From NCBI GenBank assembly GCA_947259495.1, contig CAMYLV010000024.1:1-64000 (forward strand): 64,000 nt of DNA, read 5' to 3'. The notes below the pieces were generated by a model, which made no database searches, was not told where the DNA came from, and saw nothing but the letters and a program-made list of their open reading frames with translations. Shown here in pieces: positions 1-8,528 of this stretch. Within the stretch, counting starts at the first letter, position 1, and every line of letters begins with the position of its first letter. Source of the DNA: an uncultured Desulfobacterales bacterium. Lineage in GTDB: Bacteria; Desulfobacterota; Desulfobacteria; Desulfobacterales; JAHEIW01. The position numbers were made by a program, and so were the translations under genes.

Positions 1-97
1 GATCACCCCGATTGCGATGGAAAAAGAGCTGCGTTTTGCGGTGCGCGAAGGCGGTCGTACCGTTGGTGCCGGTGTGGTCAGCGATATTATTGAATAA
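1..97 (+). CDS. tuf: Elongation factor Tu, 3' end (copy 1, cut by window edge)
   Basis: This is the last 31 sense codons and the stop of an elongation factor Tu gene; EF-Tu delivers aminoacyl-tRNA to the ribosome. Reading from base 2, the protein ends in the typical EF-Tu domain 3 tail, finishing GVVSDIIE before TAA. The bases are identical to the end of the complete tuf gene at 14117-15310, and the identity runs two bases past the stop codon before the two copies diverge. Position just upstream of rpmG, tRNA-Trp, secE and nusG is the classic place for a second tuf copy. The rest of the gene lies before the window. Confidence 0.97.
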   Translation, partial: ITPIAMEKELRFAVREGGRTVGAGVVSDIIE

Positions 98-115
98 CGC
101 CATAGGAGTCGAACG

Positions 116-265
116 GTGAGAATAATTGTTACCCTTGCATGTACGGAATGCAAAAGAAGAAACTATACAACCACAAAAAACAAGCAGTCGACGCCAGATA
201 AACTGGAATTCAACAAATATTGCCGTTTTTGTCGCAAGCATACACCTCACCGGGAAACGAAATAA
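116..265 (+). CDS. rpmG: 50S ribosomal protein L33
   Basis: A 49-residue open frame starting at GTG, preceded by AGGAG at 104-108, encodes ribosomal protein L33 of the large subunit. It has the two CxxC zinc-ribbon pairs of the C+ type (CTEC near residue 9 and CRFC near residue 36) and the usual ending HTPHRETK. Length matches the family. It starts 18 bases after the tuf stop and is probably co-transcribed with it. Confidence 0.93.
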   Translation: MRIIVTLACTECKRRNYTTTKNKQSTPDKLEFNKYCRFCRKHTPHRETK

Positions 266-337
266 ACGCTTCCGGTTGGCATCGGCTGAGGCGCGCTTGA
301 TAACTGAAAGCATAAGCGGAGACATCGGTCGGCCGTT

Positions 338-360
338 AAAATCGCAAAAGATTTTTTTTT
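338..360 (+). terminator. Weak hairpin with T-run after rpmG
   Basis: AAAATC at 338-343 can pair with GATTTT at 350-355, followed by a run of T to 360. The stem is short and A/T-rich, so this is at best a weak or partial terminator before tRNA-Trp. Confidence 0.3.
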
Positions 361-391
361 AATGGACTGATTTAACCAATTTTAAGGATGC

Positions 392-467
392 AGGCCAGTA
401 GCTCTAACGGTAGAGCATCGGACTCCAAATCCGGCGGTTGGGGGTTCGAATCCCTCCTGGCCTGCCA
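392..467 (+). tRNA. trnW: tRNA-Trp (CCA anticodon)
   Basis: The 76-base sequence folds as a cloverleaf. The acceptor stem is AGGCCAG (392-398) with CTGGCCT (457-463), then discriminator G and an encoded CCA (465-467). The anticodon loop reads CTCCAAA with anticodon CCA, which decodes tryptophan UGG. The T-loop GGTTCGAATCC is canonical. A tRNA-Trp between tuf/rpmG and secE is a conserved bacterial arrangement. Confidence 0.97.
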
Positions 468-559
468 TCTCCTTTTTAAGGCTCAGAGTTTGAAGGTCAG
501 GGAACTATGGGATTCCTCATATCTTTGATGCTTTGAGCTTTCAACATTTTAGGAGTCAT

Positions 560-967
560 ATGGGACGGCTACAACGCAAAAAAACCTCTGGCGCCAAGAA
601 AAAGAAGAAAAAAACGGCCGAATCCGCTGCAACCAAAAAGGGTCAGAGGGCCGCTGATTTGAGCACGAAAAAGACGGCCCGCACCGCAACGCCGAGCAAA
701 GAGAGCCAGGCGGCAAAATCGGCAGCAAGCCAGAAGCAATCTCAGATGGTCAGCGCCGCGGCGGTGAAACCAAAGACGAACTTTTTTCAATCGGCGATCC
801 AATTTTTAAGAGAGGTCAAAATAGAGCTCAAAAAAGTGACCTGGCCATCGCGCAAACAAACGATCGGCTCCACCGCAGTTGTCATTGCATTGGTTGTAAT
901 TATTTCACTTTTTCTCGGATTCGTTGATATCGGTTTATCCAATCTGATCCGTGTAGTTTTGCAATAA
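560..967 (+). CDS. secE: Preprotein translocase subunit SecE with long Lys/Ala-rich N-terminus
   Basis: SecE is the small membrane subunit that clamps SecY in the SecYEG protein-conducting channel. The conserved part is residues 73-135: an amphipathic helix with the FLREVKIELKKVTWPSR signature, then one membrane span (about 105-130). The first 72 residues are an unusual basic, low-complexity extension rich in Lys, Ala, Ser and Thr. I chose ATG 560 because AGGAG lies at 551-555; an upstream in-frame start at 533 has no ribosome binding site. It is followed 17 bases later by nusG, as in most bacteria. Confidence 0.93.
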   Translation: MGRLQRKKTSGAKKKKKKTAESAATKKGQRAADLSTKKTARTATPSKESQAAKSAASQKQSQMVSAAAVKPKTNFFQSAIQFLREVKIELKKVTWPSRKQTIGSTAVVIALVVIISLFLGFVDIGLSNLIRVVLQ

Positions 968-984
968 AAGGAGGAGGAAAACGC

Positions 985-1515
985 TTGGCGCTTAAATGGT
1001 ATATCATCCACGTATATTCAGGCTTTGAAAATAAAGTTAAAGTCAGTTTGGGGGAACGCATTGCCTCTTCTCAACATGCTGATAAATTCGGCGAGATCGT
1101 CGTGCCAACCGAAGAAATTGTTGAACTTGTTAAAGGCAAACGTAAAACGTCGGCACGTAAGTTTTATCCGGGTTATATATTGGTCCAGATGGATCTAAAT
1201 GATGAAACTTGGCATATCGTCAATGACACGGCTAAGGTAACCGGGTTTTTAGGCGGTCGGCGTAAGCCTACACCGCTTTCTGAGGATGAGGCGGCTCGAA
1301 TTTTAAATCGCATGGAAGCCGGCAAACTCAAGCCCCAGCCGAAATATTTTTTTGAATCCGGAGACGAGATCCGTGTCATTGATGGGCCTTTTACCAATTT
1401 CAATGGGACGGTTCAGGAGGTCAATCCTGAAAAGGGAAAGATCAAGGTGCTGGTCAGCATCTTTGGTCGTTCGACACCGGTTGAATTGGAGTTTGTTCAG
1501 GTTCAAAAACTTTAG
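985..1515 (+). CDS. nusG: Transcription elongation/antitermination factor NusG
   Basis: NusG binds the beta-prime clamp helices of RNA polymerase and couples transcription to Rho and to ribosomal S10. The 176-residue protein has an N-terminal NGN domain beginning ALKWYIIHVYSGFENKV and a C-terminal KOW domain containing DGPFTNFNGTVQEV. The start is TTG at 985, with a strong AAAAGGAGGAGG just upstream; no ATG fits the conserved N-terminus. It lies directly after secE. Confidence 0.96.
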   Translation: MALKWYIIHVYSGFENKVKVSLGERIASSQHADKFGEIVVPTEEIVELVKGKRKTSARKFYPGYILVQMDLNDETWHIVNDTAKVTGFLGGRRKPTPLSEDEAARILNRMEAGKLKPQPKYFFESGDEIRVIDGPFTNFNGTVQEVNPEKGKIKVLVSIFGRSTPVELEFVQVQKL

Positions 1516-1560
1516 TCGGTGTTAGGCGTCATTCGGAAAAATTTCAAATACTTATTTTTC

Positions 1561-1643
1561 ACTACGGAGCGCACAGAGCACACAGAGAAAAGCGCTTTAA
1601 GTTTTGAGTTCAAATTCTGCGATCTCTGTGGTCTCTGTGGTAA
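1561..1643 (+). repeat. Inverted degenerate repeat (CACAGAG words) in nusG-rplK spacer
   Basis: The 210-base nusG-rplK spacer contains a left arm of repeated CACAGAG-like words (1561-1590) and a right arm of CTCTGTGG words (1621-1643). The arms are imperfect reverse complements and could form a long hairpin. No gene is visible in this spacer. Other spacers in the window share the architecture with different words. Confidence 0.7.
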
Positions 1644-1725
1644 AAGAAATACGAGTTGCGAAGATGCAATAACCGAATATTTAACTTTTGTATAAGTTTA
1701 ATCGAACGAGGAGCGGAAAAAGCAA

Positions 1726-2148
1726 ATGGCAAAAAAAGTATTGGCAATGATCAAATTGCAGGTAGAAGCTGGAAAAGCCAATCCATCGCCACCCATTGGC
1801 CCTGCTCTGGGCCAACATGGCGTCAATATTATGGACTTTTGCAAGGCCTTTAATGCCAAAACAGCCAATGATGAAGGCATGATCATACCGGCTGTCATAA
1901 CGGTTTATCAGGATCGGTCCTTTTCGTTTATTACCAAAACACCGCCCGCGGCGGTCCTGCTAAAGAAGGCTGCCCAAATAGCCAAAGGGGCCGCAGACCC
2001 CAAGCGAGAGCAAGTTGGGTCCGTCTCACGGCAGCAAGTCGAAGAAATTGCCAAGCTAAAAATGGTCGATTTAAACGCCAATGATTTGGACGCAGCCTGC
2101 AAGATCATAGCAGGAACAGCGCGAAGCATGGGCATAGAAGTTAGCTAA
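1726..2148 (+). CDS. rplK: 50S ribosomal protein L11
   Basis: L11 forms the base of the L7/L12 stalk and the GTPase-associated centre with 23S rRNA. The 140-residue product has the conserved N-terminal [22 protein letters not shown] segment (shown in part) and the RNA-binding C-terminal domain ending [11 protein letters not shown]. Full-length for the family. Start ATG 1726 follows GAGGAGCGG. It begins the usual rplK-rplA-rplJ-rplL cluster. Confidence 0.97.
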   Translation: MAKKVLAMIKLQVEAGKANPSPPIGPALGQHGVNIMDFCKAFNAKTANDEGMIIPAVITVYQDRSFSFITKTPPAAVLLKKAAQIAKGAADPKREQVGSVSRQQVEEIAKLKMVDLNANDLDAACKIIAGTARSMGIEVS

Positions 2149-2247
2149 AAATTACCGTTGCGAGATGCGGTTGTGGAATGGGTGCTAAAAAGCTTTTCCA
2201 CCCGCAAGCTGAAACGCGCAGCGCGATTGAGGGAGATGGTTAGAAAG

Positions 2248-2952
2248 ATGCCGAAACGGGGAAAAAAATATCTAGATTCCAAAAAAAGAATCGAATCAGA
2301 GGGTGTCAGCAGTTTCAATGATGCCGTTAAAATGACCTTGGATTCATCGTTTGCCAAGTTTGACGAAACGGTTGATTTGGCTGTACGTTTGGGTGTTGAT
2401 CCAAGGCATGCTGATCAGATGGTCAGGGGCAGCGTGGTACTGCCGCATGGAACCGGCAAGGATATCAAGGTGTTGGTCTTTGCTAAAGGCGAAAAAGAAA
2501 AAGAGGCCACCGATGCCGGAGCCGACTTCGTCGGCAATGACGATTTGATTGAAAAAATAAAAGGTGGCTGGTTTGGGTTTGACAAAGCCGTTGCTACACC
2601 GGACATGATGGGGTCCGTCGGAAAGATCGGAAAGCTGCTGGGGCCCCGCGGACTGATGCCTAACGCCAAAACCGGAACCGTTACATTCGAGGTGGTACGG
2701 GCCATCCAGGACCTTAAAGCCGGGAAAATTGACTTTAGAGTTGAAAAAGCCGGAATTGTGCACGTGCCGATGGGAAAAGTATCGTTCGGCGTCGATAAGA
2801 TTGTTCAAAACATGGCGGCTTTTTTTGACACTATCATGCGTCTCAAGCCGGCTTCCAGTAAAGGTACCTATCTTAAAGGCATTGCGATTTCGACCACTAT
2901 GGGACCCGGCCTTAAGGTCGATGCGGTTCTGGTCAAAGACCTGTTAAAATAG
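2248..2952 (+). CDS. rplA: 50S ribosomal protein L1
   Basis: L1 binds the mobile L1 stalk of 23S rRNA, helps release deacylated tRNA, and in many bacteria represses its own mRNA. Starting at ATG 2248 gives [16 protein letters not shown], the family N-terminus, and 234 residues, the normal length. The frame is open further upstream (to 2158), but that extension has no family similarity. The conserved [16 protein letters not shown] block is present near the middle. The gene follows rplK by 99 bases. Confidence 0.95.
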   Translation: MPKRGKKYLDSKKRIESEGVSSFNDAVKMTLDSSFAKFDETVDLAVRLGVDPRHADQMVRGSVVLPHGTGKDIKVLVFAKGEKEKEATDAGADFVGNDDLIEKIKGGWFGFDKAVATPDMMGSVGKIGKLLGPRGLMPNAKTGTVTFEVVRAIQDLKAGKIDFRVEKAGIVHVPMGKVSFGVDKIVQNMAAFFDTIMRLKPASSKGTYLKGIAISTTMGPGLKVDAVLVKDLLK

Positions 2953-3035
2953 CAAGAAGCCATAAACCTGATTAGGCGTTTTTTGCGCAATCGGGGTATT
3001 CGCGTCGATAGCGGCGCTCAAAAAAAAGAAAGCAT

Positions 3036-3114
3036 CTGTCAAAGACCGTAGGTTCACAGGTACAGCGCGTTGCTGTGATTGTGTTTAATCGGCACTGCCG
3101 GCCTGCCGAGACAG
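3036..3114 (+). promoter_or_regulatory. L10 leader (autoregulatory mRNA structure)
   Basis: The rplA-rplJ spacer holds a structure matching the known ribosomal L10 leader. CTGTC (3036-3040) pairs with GACAG (3110-3114). An internal AAAGACC segment follows in the kink-turn position, then GTAGG pairs with CCTGC. In known cases the L10(L7/L12)4 complex binds this RNA and represses translation of rplJL. The remaining spacer up to 3239 shows no gene. Confidence 0.8.
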
Positions 3115-3239
3115 TTGTATGATTCCTGTTTCTGCCCAGCTCTGCGCGGCGCAGGAACTTGCTGTCGTCAATTGCAAATCGGCAATATTCACTCCTCCGG
3201 TTTTGTCAGAAAGGAATGGAAAGGAGGTGTAACGTACTC

Positions 3240-3761
3240 GTGAATTTAGAAGAGAAAAAAAGAATTACACAGGATTTAAATGAACGATTTACAAAGGCTG
3301 CTGTTGTATTTGTAACTGATTACAAGGGTCTTGATGTCGCTGCCGTAAATGATCTGCGTCGCAAGCTCAGAGAAGAAGAAGTCGAATATCAGGTCGCAAA
3401 AAACTCCCTTCTGATTAGAGCCTCGGAAGGAACAGATGTGGCCTTGATCAAGGACACGTTTAAAGGTCCCAGTGCCATAGCAATGAGCTATGGCGATCCG
3501 GTTTCGCCGGCAAAAGTATTAACCGACTTTGCCAAAGACTACAAAGTGTTTGAAATCAAAGTCGGGGTCATGGATGGCAAGGTTCTTGACAACAATCAGA
3601 TCAAAGCCCTTGCGGCCCTGCCGTCCCAGGAAGTTTTGTTGGGCATGTTCGTTTCCACATTGAACAATGTGCCAACCGGATTTGTGAGAATGCTGGCAGA
3701 AATTCCCAGAAAATTGCTCAATGTCTTACAGGCCGTGAAAGATCAAAAAGAAGCAGCCTAA
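3240..3761 (+). CDS. rplJ: 50S ribosomal protein L10
   Basis: L10 anchors the L7/L12 dimers on the ribosomal stalk. I place the start at GTG 3240 because AAAGGAGGTG at 3220-3229 precedes it and the product then begins NLEEKKRITQDLNERF, the typical L10 start. This gives 173 residues, normal for the family; a longer reading from 3159 would add a non-homologous leader. The C-terminal helix that binds L7/L12 (from about residue 135) is present. rplL follows. Confidence 0.94.
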   Translation: MNLEEKKRITQDLNERFTKAAVVFVTDYKGLDVAAVNDLRRKLREEEVEYQVAKNSLLIRASEGTDVALIKDTFKGPSAIAMSYGDPVSPAKVLTDFAKDYKVFEIKVGVMDGKVLDNNQIKALAALPSQEVLLGMFVSTLNNVPTGFVRMLAEIPRKLLNVLQAVKDQKEAA

Positions 3762-3818
3762 TTTACTAAACGAATAAACCATCAAATGATGATGGCGTTA
3801 ATGAAACTGGAGGAAAAA

Positions 3819-4208
3819 ATGGCGAAAGAGAGTGTTACCAAAGAAGATGTAATTGAATTTGTGGCAAATATGTCGGTGCTTGAGCTCAGCGAGCTGATTA
3901 AGGAAATGGAAGAAAAATTTGGCGTGTCTGCAGCGGCTCCGGTCGCGATGATGGCCGCCGGGCCCGCCCAGGGTGAGGCTGCGGCCGCAGAGGAAAAGAC
4001 CGAATTTGATGTTATTATTTTAGCCACTGGAGACAAGAAAATTGCGGTTATCAAGGAAGTTCGGGCCATCACCGGTCTGGGGTTAAAAGATGCCAAAGCT
4101 TTGGTTGATGAAGTCCCCAAACCTGTCAAAGAGGGTGTGGCCAAAGATGAAGCTGAAAAAATTAAATCCCAACTTGAAGAAGTTGGCGCCCAGGTGGAGG
4201 TCAAGTAA
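3819..4208 (+). CDS. rplL: 50S ribosomal protein L7/L12
   Basis: L7/L12 is the flexible stalk protein that recruits translational GTPases. The 129-residue product has the N-terminal dimerisation region (to about residue 35), an Ala/Gly/Pro hinge (about 40-60) and the globular C-terminal domain with KTEFDVIIL and the [14 protein letters not shown] motif. Start ATG 3819 follows GGAGGAAAAA; the frame extends 11 codons upstream to 3786 without a matching N-terminus. High acidic content is typical. Confidence 0.96.
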   Translation: MAKESVTKEDVIEFVANMSVLELSELIKEMEEKFGVSAAAPVAMMAAGPAQGEAAAAEEKTEFDVIILATGDKKIAVIKEVRAITGLGLKDAKALVDEVPKPVKEGVAKDEAEKIKSQLEEVGAQVEVK

Positions 4209-4228
4209 ATTCACCTGAAAATAAATGG

Positions 4229-4269
4229 GCAAGGGGGGGACACATCGGAAACGGTGATGGCCCCCTTGC
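4229..4269 (+). promoter_or_regulatory. Hairpin in rplL-rpoB spacer
   Basis: GCAAGGGGG (4229-4237) pairs with CCCCCTTGC (4261-4269), a 9-bp GC-rich stem without a following T-run. Its place matches the rplL-rpoB attenuator or RNase III processing site known in other bacteria. That role here is inferred from position. Confidence 0.65.
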
Positions 4270-4347
4270 TTGGTGCTGGCAAAGCTATTGTTTATCCTAA
4301 TCACTCAGCGCCAACAAATCATAACCCCAACCAACAGTGGAGATGCC

Positions 4348-7300
4348 ATGTCTAAACGCACTTTGGCACCAAAACGGATTCGGAAAAATTTTGGAAAGAT
4401 AAAACAGATCGTGGGAATCCCTGATCTTATCGGGATGCAACGCGAGTCTTTTCAGCGGCTTTTACAAAGAGATATTCCCCCGGAAAAACGTGAGGACATC
4501 GGCTTGCAGACCGTTTTTAAATCTGTTTTTCCGATTAAGGATTTTACCGGTAGTGCATCCCTTGAATTCGTTTCTTACCGGTTCGGTGAGATGAAGCACA
4601 GTATTGAGGAATGTGTTCACCGCGGAATGACATACGAAATCCCGGTTCGGATTACCGTCCGACTGGTGGTCTATGAAATTGATAATGATACCGGTGTTTC
4701 AAACATCCGCGACATCAAGGAGCAGGAAATATATTTTGGTACCATACCCTTGATGACCGAAAAAGGGACCTTCATTATTAATGGAACCGAGCGTGTTGTG
4801 GTCAGCCAGCTGCATCGCTCTTCCGGAGTGTTTTTTGATCATGACAAAGGTAAAAGCCATTCCAGCGGGAAAATTATTTACAGCTCTCGAATTATACCGG
4901 TTCGCGGTTCCTGGATCGATATGGAAGTTGATCCTAAGGATATTGTCTACATTCGTATCGATCGCCGCCGCAAGTTTCCGGTCACGTTGTTGTTTAAAGC
5001 TTTTGGTTACACAACCGAAGATCTGCTGAGCTACTTTTATCAAACCGAAAAAATCGTTGTAAAGGGCAAACGCTATTTTAAAGAGTTCAATGAAGCATTT
5101 CTAAGAGGCAAACGGGCCAGCAAAGATGTGCGCGACGCCAAAAGCGGAGATGTCGTTGTGAAAAAAGGCCGTGTGTTTTCCATCAAGGCCATTAATCATC
5201 TCAAATCCATTCGTGCGAAGTTGATTCCGATCAATGTGGAGGAGATTATCGATCGTGCTTTCGCCAGTACCGTTGTTGATGCAAAGGACGGGCAACCGAT
5301 CGTGAAGGTCGCTGAGATGATCGAAGAGGACACATTGACCAAACTCAGTGATAGTGGTGTCACGGAATTTGATCTGCTGTATGTCGATTCGGCGAGCAAC
5401 AGCGACTCTATTCGCAAAACGCTGCTACTGGATAAAGTTGAAACTAAAGAAGAAGCCCTGATTGAGATCTATCGACGGCTGAGACCGGGGAATCCGGCGA
5501 CACCGGAAGTCGCGCAGGATTTTATCGATAATTTGTTTTTTAGATCGACCTATTATGACCTTTCCGGTGTCGGAAGACTAAAAATCAATCAGCGCCTGGG
5601 TATCGGCAGTGAAATCAATTTAAACATCTTGCGCAAAGAAGATATATTGCTTACGGCCAAAGCCTTAATCCAGTTGCGAGATACGCAAGGTGTTGTGGAT
5701 GATATCGACCACCTGGGCAACCGTCGGGTTCGCGCAGTGGGAGAATTGCTCGAAAATCAATATCGCATCGGGCTCGTACGAATGGAGCGGGCGATTAAAG
5801 AACGCATGAGTCTTCAGGAGGTCGATGCGCTCATGCCGCACGATCTGGTAAATCCCAAGCCGGTATCTGCGGTGGTTAAAGAATTTTTCGGCACCAGCCA
5901 GCTTTCTCAGTTTATGGATCAGACCAACCCGCTTTCTGAAACGACGCACAAGCGGCGCTTAAGTGCACTGGGGCCCGGCGGCCTTACGCGGGAGCGAGCG
6001 GGGTTTGAGGTGCGCGATGTCCACCCTTCGCATTATGGACGCATTTGCCCTATCGAAACTCCGGAAGGGCCTAACATCGGTCTGATCGTGTCTTTGAGCA
6101 CTTATGCGCGTGTCAATCCCTATGGCTTCATAGAAACGCCTTACCGTGTGGTGGCCAGTGCTAAAGTCACCGAGGAGGTCAAATTTCTCGATGCATTTGA
6201 AGAAAAAGATCACCCCATCGCCCAGGCCAACGCGCTCATCGACAAAAAGGGAGCATATGTCAATCCCTTGGTTACCTCACGGGTGGCCGGGGAATTTATG
6301 ATGGTCGAAAAACAAAATATCGACCTGATGGATATTTCGCCCAATCAGCTGGTCAGTGTCTCAGCCTCTTTGATTCCTTTTCTGGAAAACGATGATGCCA
6401 ACCGGGCACTGATGGGTTCCAACATGCAACGCCAGGCCGTGCCGCTGTTGATAAATTCCGCTCCTCTGGTCGGGACCGGAATTGAAGGGGTGGTGGCCAG
6501 GGATTCCGGAGTTGCTGTGGTTGCCAAGCGGGATGCTCAAGTGGTCCACGCTGATGCCGCTCGGATCGTGCTAAAGCATCATCCGGCCGAAACCCCTTCT
6601 GGAAAAGACGTTACCATTTATAATCTTTCAAAATTCATTCGGTCCAATCAGAACACCTGCTTCAACCATCGTCCCATCGTTCTCAAAGGCGAATTTGTTG
6701 AGGCCGGGCAGATCATTGCCGATGGTCCGGCAACCGATCAGGGTGAGCTGGCTTTGGGAAAGAATGTCACGGTGGCTTTTATGCCCTGGGGCGGATATAA
6801 CTTTGAGGATTCAATTTTGGTAAGCGAAAGACTGGTACGCGACGGTGTTTACACCTCGGTTCATATTGAAGAATTTGAAGTCGTCGCCAGAGATACCAAA
6901 CTGGGAAAAGAAGAAATTACGCGTGATATTCCCAATGTGGGAGAAGAAGCCTTAAAAAATCTGGATGACAGCGGAATTATTCATTTGGGTGCCGAGGTGC
7001 AGCAGGGCGATATTCTTGTGGGTAAAATTACGCCCAAAGGTGAGACCCAGCTTTCTCCTGAAGAGAAACTGCTGCGTGCCATTTTCGGTGAAAAGGCCGG
7101 TGATGTCAAAGATACATCCTTGCGGGTGCCACCAGGAGTCCAGGGCATTGTTATTGATGCCAAAGTATTTTCAAGACGCGGTATTGACAAAGATGACCGT
7201 ACGCGCCTGATTGAAGATGAAGAAATTGCTTCCCTCGAAAAGGACCACGACGATGAACTGGCGGTGGTCGAAGAAGTTGTTCGTACTCAGCTGGCTGATT

Positions 7301-8475
7301 TGCTGATCGGCAAAAAAGCCATGGCAGCGCTGAAAAAGGGCAGGAAGGTCTATATCGAAAACGGTGCCAAGATTACTGCAGATATTTTGGCACAGATCCC
7401 GCTGGCGCAGCTGGAGGGACTTGTTCTCAAAGACCCCAAAGTAAGCCAGCAGGTTCATGAGATTTTAGAGCGCTACCGGGACCAACGTGAACTCTGTCGG
7501 CTGGCTTTCGAGCAGCAGGTCAGTCGTTACGAAAAAGGCGATGATCTTCCGCCGGGCGTTATTAAAATGGTTAAAGTTTATGTGGCCATGAAACGCAAAC
7601 TGTCCGTGGGAGACAAAATGGCTGGCCGTCACGGCAACAAAGGGGTTGTATCCCGGATTTTACCCATTGAGGATCTGCCCTATTTCGAAGACGGTTCACC
7701 GGTTGACATGGTGCTTAATCCGCTGGGTGTTCCTTCGCGGATGAATGTCGGCCAGATCTTGGAAATTCATCTGGGCCTGGCTGCCAAGGGGCTTGGCGAT
7801 CAATTGAATGCGCTGGTCCAGGATCAAAAATACAAAGCGTTACGCGATAAAATGAAAAAGATTTTTGCAGTTCCTGTGCAGCGAAAAGCCATCGACAGTT
7901 TGAACGAAAAGCAGCTGGTCGATTTTGCGAGCTTTTATAATGACGGGGTTCACATGGCCACGCCGGTTTTTGACGGTGCTAAGGAAGATGAAATAAAAGC
8001 ACTGCTGAAAGAAGCCGGGCTGGATGAAAGCGGTCAGGCAATTCTCTTCGATGGTCGCAGCGGTGAGCCATTTGATGATAAGGTCACCGTGGGGACGATG
8101 TATGTCATGAAGCTTCATCATCTGGTCGACGACAAGATTCACGCCCGTTCGATTGGCCCATACTCGCTGGTGACGCAACAACCCCTGGGCGGAAAGGCCC
8201 AGTTCGGCGGCCAGCGTCTGGGGGAAATGGAAGTTTGGGCAATGGAAGCTTACGGGGCGGCTTATGCGCTCCAGGAATTTTTAACCGTTAAATCCGATGA
8301 CATGGCAGGCCGGACGCGCATGTATGAGAAAATTGTCAAAGGTCAAAATGTTTTGGAGCCCGGGATTCCTGAATCTTTCCGGGTCATGACCAAAGAATTA
8401 CAGGCGCTGGGGCTGGATATTGCGCTCCTGGAAGAAAGCGAGCTGGAAGCCAAAAGGCCACAACGTCATCGATAG
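4348..8475 (+). CDS. rpoB: DNA-directed RNA polymerase subunit beta
   Basis: The beta subunit forms one side of the RNA polymerase cleft and part of the catalytic centre. The 1375-residue product starts at ATG 4348 after TGGAG and begins [18 protein letters not shown]. The rifampicin-pocket block reads [18 protein letters not shown], then [20 protein letters not shown], so the classic resistance positions carry sensitive-type residues. The C-terminal [18 protein letters not shown] block that binds beta-prime is intact. An in-frame extension upstream to 4270 lacks similarity. It is followed by rpoC after 53 bases. Confidence 0.98.
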   Translation: MSKRTLAPKRIRKNFGKIKQIVGIPDLIGMQRESFQRLLQRDIPPEKREDIGLQTVFKSVFPIKDFTGSASLEFVSYRFGEMKHSIEECVHRGMTYEIPVRITVRLVVYEIDNDTGVSNIRDIKEQEIYFGTIPLMTEKGTFIINGTERVVVSQLHRSSGVFFDHDKGKSHSSGKIIYSSRIIPVRGSWIDMEVDPKDIVYIRIDRRRKFPVTLLFKAFGYTTEDLLSYFYQTEKIVVKGKRYFKEFNEAFLRGKRASKDVRDAKSGDVVVKKGRVFSIKAINHLKSIRAKLIPINVEEIIDRAFASTVVDAKDGQPIVKVAEMIEEDTLTKLSDSGVTEFDLLYVDSASNSDSIRKTLLLDKVETKEEALIEIYRRLRPGNPATPEVAQDFIDNLFFRSTYYDLSGVGRLKINQRLGIGSEINLNILRKEDILLTAKALIQLRDTQGVVDDIDHLGNRRVRAVGELLENQYRIGLVRMERAIKERMSLQEVDALMPHDLVNPKPVSAVVKEFFGTSQLSQFMDQTNPLSETTHKRRLSALGPGGLTRERAGFEVRDVHPSHYGRICPIETPEGPNIGLIVSLSTYARVNPYGFIETPYRVVASAKVTEEVKFLDAFEEKDHPIAQANALIDKKGAYVNPLVTSRVAGEFMMVEKQNIDLMDISPNQLVSVSASLIPFLENDDANRALMGSNMQRQAVPLLINSAPLVGTGIEGVVARDSGVAVVAKRDAQVVHADAARIVLKHHPAETPSGKDVTIYNLSKFIRSNQNTCFNHRPIVLKGEFVEAGQIIADGPATDQGELALGKNVTVAFMPWGGYNFEDSILVSERLVRDGVYTSVHIEEFEVVARDTKLGKEEITRDIPNVGEEALKNLDDSGIIHLGAEVQQGDILVGKITPKGETQLSPEEKLLRAIFGEKAGDVKDTSLRVPPGVQGIVIDAKVFSRRGIDKDDRTRLIEDEEIASLEKDHDDELAVVEEVVRTQLADLLIGKKAMAALKKGRKVYIENGAKITADILAQIPLAQLEGLVLKDPKVSQQVHEILERYRDQRELCRLAFEQQVSRYEKGDDLPPGVIKMVKVYVAMKRKLSVGDKMAGRHGNKGVVSRILPIEDLPYFEDGSPVDMVLNPLGVPSRMNVGQILEIHLGLAAKGLGDQLNALVQDQKYKALRDKMKKIFAVPVQRKAIDSLNEKQLVDFASFYNDGVHMATPVFDGAKEDEIKALLKEAGLDESGQAILFDGRSGEPFDDKVTVGTMYVMKLHHLVDDKIHARSIGPYSLVTQQPLGGKAQFGGQRLGEMEVWAMEAYGAAYALQEFLTVKSDDMAGRTRMYEKIVKGQNVLEPGIPESFRVMTKELQALGLDIALLEESELEAKRPQRHR

Positions 8476-8528
8476 GTATGTTGGCGGGGTAGATTTTTCA
8501 ACTCAACCAAAAAATATAGGAATTCGCA

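Noticed and set aside
126-362. A 78-residue open frame on the + strand
   Set aside because: It overlaps rpmG in another frame and has no family features; L33 is clearly the real product.
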